Shown here in pieces: positions 39,501-48,500 of a stretch of 64,000 nt of DNA. Position 1 is the stretch's first letter. Every line of letters starts with the position of its first letter. The notes under the pieces were generated by a model that saw only the letters and a program-made list of their open reading frames with translations, did no database searches and was not told the DNA's origin. Source of the DNA: Onchocerca volvulus (Eukaryota > Nematoda > Chromadorea > Rhabditida > Onchocercidae); NCBI GenBank assembly GCA_000499405.2, contig HG738137.1, positions 28,021,756 to 28,085,755 of the forward strand, written 5' to 3'. The position numbers and the translations under genes were made by a program.

Positions 39501-41674
39501 ACTTGCTTTTTCTTAATATTTAGAACATAATTTAAAATTCGAAATAAATAGCAAAATATTAACTAACCAGAAAAAAATAAAAATTGACATACTAGGGAAA
39601 TTTTCAATTCTAATCGTAAGAGACAGTGAAATACTTTTTTTTTTTTTTTTAGCGCATGTGAGTAGATAAAGTATTCAGAGTAATCCATTTGATTCAGAAG
39701 ATAATTTATAAGAATTTCAAAATCGATTATTTAAGATTTCAAATATAATTAAAGTTGAATTAAAAAAACTTTTAAATTAGAAGTAACTTTGCTGAAAATT
39801 AAAAAATCGCTTCGCTGAAAAAATTTCATTATTAAATTCGATAACCAAATAATAAAAAGAATAAAACATAAAATCATAATAGATTTATACAGTACAAAAA
39901 ATTAAATTTTATTCAAAGAATAAAACAAATAATTTTAGTGAATAATTGGATATAATAAATTGTGACAAAAGAAATAATTTTATAAAATTAATGAAAATTC
40001 CTAAAATATAACATAACTGAGGAAAAATTTTTTAAAACAAAATTACTCTTTGATGCTGCTCATTAGAAATCGCTTTGAAGATTAAAAAAAACGAACAAAA
40101 TTCATTCCAAATTTCGTTTTTCGTTTTTTTTTTTCCAATTTTTACATCTCTTAAGACCACGGAAACCATAATTTAAATGATTTCATTTCTTTATTTTCTT
40201 TTGTTTAAAATATGTTTTTAAAATAAATTAAAAAAAGAAGGAAAAAAAAATGAAATATGAAAAAGATGAATATCTCCTCATGTTACATTCTTTTTTTTTT
40301 CCTTTTTATAAAATGGTTATATTTTTAATCTATGGCATTCTATGATTACTGAACTTCTCGTCGCATTTCCGATGATCGCTATTAGTCACGACGTATCAAA
40401 TATGATCGAAACAAACAGTCCCGCATTTCCCATAAAGATTTGCTGCCTTACTGGTGTTCGCGGGAGCTTATCAGAAGTGGAAAAATTGGGGCGGTCAATG
40501 ACGACAGTGTAATACAGACTCGGTTCGTTAAGCCGGAGGAGATGAGCCCTATAACCATAACACCCGTCTATTCGGACCAACCCTTCAACCACAATAACGT
40601 CGAGTCAAAACATATAATATCATTGCATCTTTGTTTGCAGGCAATAATGAGTGGGATTTAAGGCAGAGAAAAAAAGAAAATTGCTTCAGTGCGAGGATAA
40701 ATATTGACCTTTCAATCTGATCATGAAATCACCCTCAAATAATACGAAAAATGTTGCAAAATGATGTACATATAGTTGGTCACCATATTCTTTTATATAT
40801 AAACTATTCTTGGAATAAAATATTATTGAACCTATTGAATAAAAAATAATAATTTCAAGTTATTAATTTATGATAAATATGAAATGAAATAAATTTATTT
40901 AATTTCATTTCTAAAATTGTTAATATTTATATATATAATTTTTTTGAACAAATTTTAAAGCATAATTAATAAAATATTTTTAAATTTTACTGAATACAAA
41001 ACAATAAATTTAGTGCCCTTGTTTTGGTGGCAAATATGAAATGAAATAATTGTTTAACTAGTTTTGATCAATTCCATTTATAAAATTATTACTGTATACA
41101 TATATTTTTTCCAGAATAAACATTGAATTAGAACCTGATTACTGAGAATAGAAGTGCGTTATTTATTTAATTTTTTGATATTAACTAAAATTATTATATG
41201 CAGAATTTTTACGGATTCTACATGTTTGGTACTGTTGATACTCGATATCCAATAACTTTAGTTAATACCAAAAAATAAAAAAAAAAAGTCAATAGATCTG
41301 CAAGTTTTAATTTCACTCTGATTTATTTGGCACTTGAAAATTTCAGTAATATACAATACAAGTGACGTACGTCATCAACGACTTATGTCACTTTACAAAA
41401 TGAATTTATGTATGAAAATATATATGTAAATCTTCTTAATCACAACTTTTGAAAGTGATAAACAAACTAAAGTAGTTTGAATTAATGAATGAATAATTAA
41501 TTAAGATATAATGTAAGTGACATACATCATCTTCTGCATTGAATTCTTATTTGAAAATGCAAATTATTTCGAATAAATTAGTTTTTAAACATTTCTTTTT
41601 TTTGAGTTAAACTTATGCAAACATTATTTGCATACCTGAGTCTTCTTTATTTTTGTTTTTGATTTGATCGATAC
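18512..41674 (-). CDS. Gene 2: unrecognised basic protein, multi-exon (partial model)
   Basis: Proposed exons, all minus strand: 41674-41636, 40582-40452, 38624-38591, 37312-37262, 33026-32931, 25545-25477, 24144-24031, 21345-21259, 19547-19489, 18550-18512. Every junction is phase-compatible, giving at least 238 residues; the 5' end is not found. The product is hydrophilic and Lys/Arg/Gln/Asn-rich, with no signal peptide, membrane segment or motif I know. Some phrases look like genuine protein: RLNEPSLYYTVVIDRP, VGRSAVFAKAKYSVDYSGK, GRPHGETCK, NYAIVRREQLTPIKGSK, DGKMALLMENDNTGQFSNE. Support is uneven. The exons at 37312, 32931, 25545, 24144 and 21345 are the best. Those at 41674, 38624 and 18550 are short and were partly chosen because they fit phase, so this could be more than one gene. 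Confidence 0.5.
19489..19547 (-). CDS. Gene 2 exon
   Basis: Reads NFYKQIVRVIMQTTTKIVQ, between acceptor TTACTTAG and donor TTCAG|gtaatt. The phase-1 entry fits the exon at 21259, giving VPSNFYKQ. Out phase 0. Confidence 0.45.
19678..19914 (+). other. Open frame of 78 codons, unexplained
   Basis: The frame is open from 19678 to TGA at 19912 and reads, in part, DKWLDFKYLIIIAEKCQTVQ and KLLMEAQIEPLELLIRIMRI. It is longer and more mixed in composition than chance frames nearby and lies just right of a gene 2 exon on the other strand. I do not recognise it. It has no good splice sites and only an internal ATG, so it may be a relic of an old gene or transposon. Confidence 0.25.
21259..21345 (-). 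CDS. Gene 2 exon
   Basis: Reads KKKRDGKMALLMENDNTGQF and SNENDDVP, between acceptor TATAGTTAG and donor CCAA|gtaaat, phase 1 both sides. A longer form ending at 21234 would add KFIGYRR. The Lys/Arg-rich start could serve as a nuclear localisation signal, which is inference only. Confidence 0.55.
22729..22914. repeat. 62-bp tandem repeat, exactly three copies
   Basis: Copies start at 22729, 22791 and 22853 with AATAAGTGAG. They are nearly identical: I see a G/T change near the start of copy two and a C/A change near the end of copy three. The array lies directly before the helicase fragment inside the Helitron remnant. Confidence 0.92.
22918..23326 (+). pseudogene. Helitron helicase C-terminal fragment (broken)
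   Basis: The frame reads ILEEPFKGEAILILRIPMIP, TEKPFQLKKFPIRLVFAFII, NKAQDQSLELCDLVLETDCF and SYGQLYVLESA. This follows the PIF1-like helicase pattern of Helitrons (RIPLIPSD..PFQ, FPV-RLAFAMTINKSQGQ, CFSHGQLYVACSR). Several conserved positions are changed, for example NKAQDQS for NKSQGQ and LESA for the arginine-bearing LYVA-SR end. About 60 residues of unrelated sequence follow before the stop. Everything upstream of this motif pair is missing, so the copy cannot encode a working enzyme. Confidence 0.8.
23600..23633 (+). repeat. Terminal hairpin of the Helitron remnant
   Basis: The perfect 6-bp stem TGGAGC / GCTCCA (23604-23609 and 23622-23627) encloses a G+C-rich 12-base loop. It extends outwards to ACTAG / CTAGT with one mismatch. 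CTAG at 23629-23632 followed by T is the expected Helitron 3' boundary. Confidence 0.65.
24031..24144 (-). CDS. Gene 2 exon with alternative donors
   Basis: Reads QYGQDSNRRPNQPNLQQEQK and NYAIVRREQLTPIKGSK. The donor A|gtgagg at 24031 keeps phase with the next exon. The frame stays open further, through EAMPSLDFPTVILE (donor gttggc, end 23987) or EVGDSYL (donor gtataa, end 23969). Either would change phase to 0, so an alternatively spliced or terminal form is possible. Confidence 0.6.
25477..25545 (-). CDS. Gene 2 exon
   Basis: Reads KSSSAGQRQKSGIRTIESGI and KC, with acceptor ATTTTAG and donor TGTA|gtaaga, phase 1 both sides. Basic and Ser-rich. It follows a 7.4-kb intron with no other exon I could support. 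Confidence 0.6.
28030..28170. promoter_or_regulatory. Cluster of ATGCAT-type motifs in a gene 2 intron
   Basis: GCATGCAT occurs at 28066 and 28096, AATGCATG at 28111, the octamer ATGCAAAT at 28146 and CATGCAG at 28157, within about 100 bases. The local G+C content is above the surrounding intron. Possibly an enhancer; no factor can be named. Confidence 0.3.
28911..28946. repeat. (AAT)n microsatellite
   Basis: AAT triplets with two AAC interruptions. Confidence 0.9.
29500..29960. repeat. Diverged tandem array, unit roughly 60-75 bp
   Basis: A phrase like ATTTGATTTTGATTTCAGG, then TTTCTCAA and a run of A, then TTCAAATTTATT recurs at least five times with much drift. It lies in the 7.4-kb intron of gene 2. 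Confidence 0.5.
32931..33026 (-). CDS. Gene 2 exon
   Basis: Reads GRSAVFAKAKYSVDYSGKTR and KIGRPHGETCK, ending at donor AAAG|gtaacg. The frame is also open back to an ATG at 33033 (MVVGRS), so this might be an alternative start. As an internal exon it begins after TAG at 33027-33028, which keeps phase with the exon at 37312. Confidence 0.6.
33230..33690. repeat. Dispersed/tandem duplication beside a gene 2 exon
   Basis: CATCAATCAGCAGCTTCGT occurs at 33280 and 33665, both times after a long T run. A second segment (ATCAATTAAATAAC, then TGTAACAATTAAAC) occurs near 33300 and 33441, spacing about 141 bases. The block starts about 200 bases upstream of the exon at 33026. Confidence 0.65.
35060..35450. 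repeat. Diverged tandem array, unit roughly 60-65 bp
   Basis: Copies share GCAAGAATTGAAATTTT, then a pyrimidine phrase and a run of A (for example near 35270, 35320, 35370). Divergence is high and A runs vary in length. Confidence 0.55.
37262..37312 (-). CDS. Gene 2 exon
   Basis: Reads CIPKLPINEAKQLNYI between a clear acceptor (TCATTTCAG) and a clear donor (ATTG|gtaaat). Phase 1 on both sides. The other two frames are closed, which supports the reading. Confidence 0.55.
37326..37342. repeat. (TA)n microsatellite
   Basis: TA run of about 17 bases, directly upstream of a gene 2 exon. Confidence 0.85.
38591..38624 (-). CDS. Gene 2 candidate short exon
   Basis: Reads IEELENEKLKM after acceptor GATTGTTTTAG. 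A phase-1 donor G|gtctat joins it to the exon at 37312. Without that donor the frame runs on to GLSKIK and a stop, which would make it a terminal exon instead. Confidence 0.3.
40386..40661 (+). other. Plus-strand open frame antisense to a gene 2 exon
   Basis: Ninety-one open codons, including RRIKYDRNKQSRISHKDLLP and TRFVKPEEMSPITITPVYSD, run in exact register opposite the proposed gene 2 exon. An acceptor-like TTTGTTTGCAG lies near its end. Codons of RNY type read well on both strands, so the two cannot be separated by eye. Confidence 0.3.
40452..40582 (-). CDS. Gene 2 exon with unusually high G+C
   Basis: Reads LVRIDGCYGYRAHLLRLNEP, SLYYTVVIDRPNFSTSDKLP and RTP, ending at a strong donor CCA|gtaagg. 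The left acceptor (GTTGAAG) is weak. The opposite strand is open over a longer span (40386-40661, phrases such as DLLPYWCSRELIRSGKIG), so strand is not certain. I favour the minus strand because the donor is strong and its phase 0 meets the next exon. Confidence 0.45.
41636..41674 (-). CDS. Gene 2 candidate exon (most 5' found)
   Basis: Reads IDQIKNKNKEDS in the phase-1 frame; VSIKSKTKIKKTQ is also open. The acceptor is TTCTTTTAAG and the donor CTCAG|gtatgc. The phase-1 donor fits the exon at 40582, giving KEDSGLVRIDG. It is short, so chance is a real possibility. Confidence 0.3.
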
Positions 41675-42199
41675 CTTAAAAGAATTTCATGTAATCATTT
41701 TATATCATCGATTTCATTTAATAATGTTTTCGGATGATTTCAGATATTTCATATATATGCAAATGTTTCATGTATATATTTGTGTTTCCAAATAGTCCTC
41801 AAAGAATGACATTATCTGCCAAAAATATTAAATTTATTTTTTTCTTTGGCCACATAAAGCTTATTTGGGCTAACATACTGAAGCTGAAATTGTTGGCCCT
41901 TAACTTAAATCCCTATAATGAATCAAATGAATGCCTAAAGCATCTTTTGATGTAGAATAATTTATAGATGATTCTAAATCTCGACAACAACAAGAGGCAT
42001 TTATTGAGATTTAAAAACTTTCTTTCCTCAAATTTAGTCTATTTTCTCATTAGCAAAAGTAATCGTTGTAAAGATAATCTAGAAATCATCCAGCTCTAGT
42101 TAAATTTTAGGAGAATATAATGTCAATGTTTTCATAGAACTCATCTGTTTATTTTGAATTTTGAGTGTTATCCTTGCTATCAATAATCAATTAATTAAA

Positions 42200-42400
42200 A
42201 ATTATATTAATATTGGTATTGATAATATGATTACTTCTTCACTGACCTGGCAATAGCGATATTGATACCATGATTATTGGTAATAAGATTACTTCTCAGT
42301 GATACTGATACATGATTATTTCCTTACCAGCCTAGCAATAGCAATACTGATAGTGCAATTATTTTCTTATTGGTCTAGCAATTTACAAAACTTACTGTAT
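42200..42400. repeat. Degenerate tandem repeat
   Basis: CTGGCAATAGCGATATTGATA near 42247 and CTAGCAATAGCAATACTGATA near 42331 match closely, about 84 bases apart. A shorter copy starts near 42383. The intervening CATGATTATT phrase also recurs. Confidence 0.6.
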
Positions 42401-44900
42401 CAGCTCAGGAATTGGACTTTGTTGTTGATCTTATTTACATTTAAATGCTGTTATCAGTTGGATTGAATAATTTCTTTATTTGACACATACTGTATATTCA
42501 ATAGTCCAGTTATAGGAAAGATCTTTTGATGGGCTAGGCTCATTTCAAGTTGATTGTTCAGTAACTTTCGAATGAATATCATTAATTTTCATTCCTAGAA
42601 TCACGAATTTAAAAATCACAAATTCTAAAGTCATGAAAAAAATTTGAAAAAGCAATTGATAAAAATGACATAATTGTATTATCACATTAGACAATGATTG
42701 TAAGAATTAATTATTTAATTTTTCTTAAGATCAAATGATTTTTGTCAATTCTCTATTATTGCTTAGCGAAATCTACAAAAACTTTTAAGATAAAATCTGC
42801 CAAAAAAAAAGCCATTTTGCTTTAATTATTGGGGTTGCGATATATATTAATTAAATAAACTTTCGGCATATCCGTGTATTATTCGGAATTTCTCACCTAT
42901 TTCTGTCATTTTATGAGTAAATTATTCCTTTTATACTTAAACTCCTTGGCAAAACGAAAGAAGGCCAATAAAAAACTTGGCAATTAATTATGCCAAATTT
43001 AGATATAACACTAGCAATAGTTCTTTATTGCACTCTTAATTAAATCATACTGCTTAAATTTCTCTCTCTCTCAAAAAAGAAGAAGAAAAAGAAAACAATA
43101 AGAGATAACGAAATTAAAATATCAATAATGAAAAATGAATTAAAATAAGCAATATGCATAGAAGAACAGATTTTTTAGTTTTAGAAAATTCTAGAAATGT
43201 CATAATTAAGTTTAAAAAATACAATTATTCTTTCATACTCTTTCATTCAAAAAAAAAAATTTAATTTTAGTGTTAGGAACTAAACTTTATCATCTTGAAC
43301 TTTGAACTGTAATAAAACATAGACTGCATATAGATTATAATTTTTTTAAATCATTTAACTGCAAATTCAATTTTATACTTGGCCGTTTAAAATTGCTAAA
43401 AAAAAAATAAACAATTGCTAAACGCCCTAAATGAGAATATTATAAACATGCAATTGCACAAGTGGGCTATAATCCTCATAATTTTAATTGTTGGACATTA
43501 CGTGGGCCAGACAAGAAAACCTTAGCACAATAATTAAGTTATTAAAAATCGGTTAATTAAGTTAATAAAGATGAAATAATTATCTCTCATTCAGATTCAG
43601 CATTTTCCTAAATTTTATTAGCGATCTTATTCCGGCTCCTTTATTTAAATCAACATGAAAATGCTGTTGGGATTTCTTGATTATTCTTGGCATGTTTGTT
43701 TGAATAATTTTGTTTATCTGTTATACAACTTTTCAAATTCAACATTTGCACGTCAAAAAAAAGTTTTTTCCTGATTGTCACGTAAAGAACTAAAAACATC
43801 ACTTAGGAAAAAACTTCTCTAAATCATCGTCGTTGATTACCAAAATATTTGATTGTATAGACAAATATTTGTTTTCAATTTTTTGCTACAAAAAGTAAGT
43901 AAAGAAGAAAATAAATAATCGAATAATTGTAAATACTAATGAAACGATCATGGAATAATCATTTTCTATTTTAAATGCATAAGAAATTCTATGACTTTAG
44001 TTAACGAATTGCCATGAATTTTCGATTAGTATAACATTTGTATAGCAAATGTTTGATATTGAGAAACAAAGTTAAATCAATAATTGATTTATTAGAAGAA
44101 ATGAAAAGTATTTGAAAAAGTAATTTAATTTTTAAATTAAGTGCAAAGTGAGGTGATAAAATCAGCAATTATCATATTACTTATAACAATACTAACGAAT
44201 CAAGAATTGATACTTTTTGATCGAAAATTTCAAAACATATAAATTGTTTATGTACTCAAGAAATTGTTCATGTATCCAGAAATCAATTATTCAACATCGT
44301 CTGAATTATCATTATCCGTTACAATTGGAATTTCAATAGCGACATTATGATATATGAAACTGATCAGTTATCATTACAATAAAATGAAAAAACACTGCCC
44401 TAAAATTATAACATTCACAAAATTGAGCAAATTCAATAAATCAGGTAATATCAGGGTGATGGGACAGGAAGAAAAACTAATTGAATGAGAATTTTCTGAA
44501 TTTGAACCTTTCCTTTTTATTTCAAGGAAGTTTAAAAAGTATTAATATAGTTACCCTTTCGAAGTTATTCGGTAAATTGGGAAAATTTCGATCAAATTGA
44601 AGAGAATATAAAATTATAAACTTGGAAATCAGAGCGAAATTGCAATAATTTAACAAATTAATTAATAAAATGGATTTGCATGGTAAAATGATATAAAATT
44701 ATACTATAGTCTATTTGTATCAGAATCCTAAAATTGGTATTATATCCTGATATATCGGGAGATTTTTGAGCGATTACTATAATTAATTATTCCTTTTCTT
44801 GTAGAAAGGTTATTAAACAATCAATTAAATGCATGAAAAAAAGAAAAATTACGATAAACACAGTCATAAACAAATATTTGAATAACAAAAACCTAAAACA

Positions 44901-44957
44901 CTTTAGAGGTCACATAACTGTAATTAAGTGTTTACATTACCTACCTTTAGAGGTCAC
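44901..44957. promoter_or_regulatory. Paired nuclear-receptor half-site motif
   Basis: The 13-mer CTTTAGAGGTCAC occurs at 44901-44913 and again at 44945-44957, same orientation, about 480 bases past the receptor stop codon. It contains the AGGTCA half-site bound by many nuclear receptors. Binding is not shown. Confidence 0.35.
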
Positions 44958-45053
44958 GCAATGCATCATCAAGTATAAAAAGTAAATAACTAGGAAAAGA
45001 AAAGCAAAAATTAATTGGCAATTATCAAATGATATTATCTAAAAAAATTTTTC

Positions 45054-45059
45054 TTTATT
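45054..45059 (-). terminator. Candidate poly(A) signal of the receptor gene
   Basis: AATAAA on the minus strand, about 380 bases after the receptor stop codon. It is the first canonical signal I found downstream. In DNA this A+T-rich the hexamer is common, so the assignment is tentative. Confidence 0.35.
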
Positions 45060-45437
45060 ACCAAAACAAGATTATTTGATAATTTCCAGAAATTAGAAAG
45101 CATATTTTTCACAAATAAGTTCGCAAGACAAAAAAAAAAGAGCAAATAAAGATGTAAATATCAAATGATAACAAAAAACGAAAATTGAAATATAAGATAT
45201 TTTGCCAAAAAAGAAAAAGAAAGAAAGTTTTAGCAAAATATAACAATATTGATTAAAGACGATATTTCTCTCAGTTTGGCTGGTAATTTCTCTTAATTTT
45301 GATCAAATTACCTACAACATTTTGCAAGAATTGTCAAATGATTCATATTTCATAACGATGATGTTTTGCTAAATCTGCCAAATTTGAATAATTTGAATCA
45401 AAGTAATCAATAATTTGAATTAAATTGAAGTTAGTAA

Positions 45438-45588
45438 TCATAAATTCATTGATGAAGCTATAAAATAATCATCGCTCTCAAGATATGTCGTGCAATGCGA
45501 TGATGGCGTAGTCCAAGCTGATGAATATGTTGATGAATTGATATCGGAAACATTTATCGCTTCAAGTTGGGTTGGTGACGATGGATTA
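45438..45588 (-). CDS. Receptor exon 14: terminal coding exon
   Basis: Encodes [40 protein letters not shown] and YFIASSMNL, then TGA at 45440-45438. Ser/Thr-rich, with no motif. The acceptor TTTATTTAG fits the phase-2 donor of exon 13. Confidence 0.85.
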
Positions 45589-48500
45589 CTAAATAAATTG
45601 TTTATTAAAATACAAATATTTGTTGAAATAAATTTCAAATTCAGTTATAAATAACAATGGTAAATATAAATTTTGAGACTTCTAATAATCTATAACTTTT
45701 TAATCTTTCGAATTTTAAGTTTAAATGTATAACTTAATTTCACTGTATGACTTTTAAAATGTATAACTTAATTTCATATAATGTTTTTTTTTTTCATTTT
45801 TTGATCCAAAGACGACGATAAAAGATACCCAAAAAAATTTTGCGCAGAAATAGTAAACTTGAAAAATGGAAATATAAAAGAATACTAAGAAGCTTTTGAT
45901 AAATTAATATTTTTTGGGATTTTTTGATAAAGATAAGAAAAAAAAGAATGGAAAAGTTTCGAGTAATACTCAGTCATGAAAATTCTTGCATTAACTTTCT
46001 AAGGAACAGAATAAACTTAATAAATCTTAGCACCTGAAATATATATTAAGTTTATCTTGAAGTAAGCCAAGAATATGCTGCCAATTATTTGAAAATAAAA
46101 CAAATTTCATATTTACCTTTTAAAAGGATCCATAATAAACGATGATAATGAATTGATCGTTGGTGAATATTCACGAAACGATGATTCTACGAAATCATTA
46201 ATTATATTCTCACCAGGTGGTGCTATATTCGAAGTATTATCCAATTGATTTGGCATAGAACTATAAAAAAAAGGATTTTTAAATTCGAAAAGTTTACGGT
46301 TAATCTGATAAATATTCGAAATTATCATACAATACAATTTAAATTATTGGCTACTTTATCCATCTAAATTTAGCACATTAAAATTTTAGATAATTAAGAT
46401 AACTGATAACAGATTTCGGGAAAGAGAAGTGATAAAAGATAAAAAAGAATTTAGAAAAGGAAATATTTTTCAATCAATAAAATTAATATTCAAACTAAAA
46501 AAAAAGAAAACCTTTCCATATCATCACACGAAGTTGAATGGTTTAAATTAGACACTTTCAATTTTTCTTCGTATAAATCTTTCATCGATAAAGTTTCTGC
46601 AAAAAAAAGAAAAATAATATTTTTGAAATATATAATTTTTTCAATTCTTTAATAATACTTTTCGCAGATAATATTAATGGATAAATTTCTTGCGAATATA
46701 AAATAGCAATATTGATTTTTCTCATTGCTGTGTATAAATACTCTTCGAATGCAAAACTAAATTTTAAAGATGTTTTTGCGATGGAATGCTAGTTGAAAAT
46801 GGGAAAATTTGGCAGTTTAAAATATGCTATCTTAAATTTTGCAAATGGAAGGAAGAAATTGTCGCAAAAAGTACCAGAATTTAAACGACCAGAAATTTTT
46901 CGCTCTTTTGTTTCAGCTAAAATTAATTCCTCCATCAGTTGATCAATATTTGCGACACCAGATAATTTGAATACAAGGACATCCTCACAAATAGCATTAG
47001 CCAACGCCTTGAAGAGAGGAATCATTTAATTTGTGATAAATGTAACGAAGAAGATTAAAATTGAAATTTGAAGTTTTCAAATTTTTAGCAATGAGATGAA
47101 AAAATTACAAAAAAAAAAGTATTGTGAAATATTTCAGGAACAGAAACGAAAAAGAATTTTAACTTGCAACATCTTTGTAATATTTGCGATAACTAAACTT
47201 AGTTCCAAAGACTATTAATAATCTGATATGGTTAATTGATAATCATTTACTGGGGGATAAATATTCTAGTAATCTAGCACATCATTCATTTAATTACCGC
47301 GGTATTAAAGTGGAAATATATTATATTGCGCTTTTTTTCTATATACTAAATATGATTACATATGAAAATTAATCCTGATATTACGATATGAGCAGGAAAA
47401 AAAATCATGAAAAACTGACAAACATAGAAATATACAATCATGACAAATCTTTTTTAAATCATCTGTCGGAAAAAGCCGATAATTTTAGCATAAATATGTT
47501 TTATGCTAAAATTATTGGTTTTAAATATGTTCATGTAATCAAAGCATTGCGTTGTTAAAAGATAAACTCACATGATTTAACACTCAAGATGAATAAAAAT
47601 GAATGTTACGACATCTAATGTAATTCGCATCTTTGTTTGCGATTACCAAGCTTTATCTTCAACAGTAAATACCCGGGCCTCCGATCTTATAGCATAGCTA
47701 ATGTACAATGATGGGAATATGGTAAAGAAACGCCCATTATAAAACGAATTTTCGGCAGAACTGATTTGAGCAAAGCGACGTGCAGTACTCCTTCAATTCT
47801 CTTCTAATATTATCTTCCATCAATCCAACCAATCTCTCAACAAATATTCCTGCTATCAACAACCAAGAAGAGAACACTATATTTTGACTTACGAACGATA
47901 TTCTTATCAGCTATCGTTTTTGATATCAATAAATCTTCCATTAAAGATATTATTCTTTGAGTAATTATTTTCTATCCTTAATTTTGTTTCAAATAATTAA
48001 GCACGAAATTATCGAAAGTTTGAAAAAAAAAGTTTCATTAATAGAATTGAATTTTTGAAATGTAACTTCGGAATGGAATGCATTAATTAACCTGTAATGG
48101 TGATAATATGAAGAATGTAAGATCACCAATTCTGTTTACATCCGTTGGAATCTTCGTGCTTACGTAATGCTCCAACGCACCGAATATACGTCGACGTGCT
48201 GCTAAGATATTCATAACACTTCCACTTGATAAACCTTTTGCTACTATAATAATAATAGAATAAATTTAAATCTTAACCAAATTATTTCATTTGGGTTTTT
48301 TGTTTCACAATTTCACTGAGGCCTTCTTTTTTCAAAAAACTGAGGCTTCCTTTCTTCTTTAATCATTAATTAACTCTAGTCATTTATTTTAGTCTTTGTA
48401 TTTATTGAGGTAGTTTTACTTTGAATAGACGTATTTTTCATAATAAAATTTATGAAATGTATATTGTTAGGATCCCAAAAATTATGGTCGCGATTTATTA

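Larger units (their letters stand above)
41675..45053. other. Region between gene 2 exons found and the receptor
   Basis: Holds a degenerate repeat near 42.3 kb and the paired half-site motif near 44.9 kb. A weak minus-strand exon (QQQSPIPELI, ending at a gtaagt donor near 42400) may belong to the missing 5' part of gene 2, but its phase does not meet the next exon. Confidence 0.4.

Noticed and set aside
41734..41955. Plus-strand frame of 73 codons
   Set aside because: Begins in TA-rich DNA, hydrophobic by composition, with no supporting signals.
45319..45366. Possible extra exon just past the receptor stop (QNIIVMKYESFDNSCKML)
   Set aside because: Acceptor present but phase does not fit the receptor, and a stop precedes the donor.
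47295..47304. Palindrome TACCGCGGTA
   Set aside because: Only 10 bases and isolated; could be a chance site.
47620..47900. Slightly G+C-richer patch in a receptor intron, considered for a tRNA or nested gene
   Set aside because: No cloverleaf, no T-loop GTTCRA motif, and stops in all frames.
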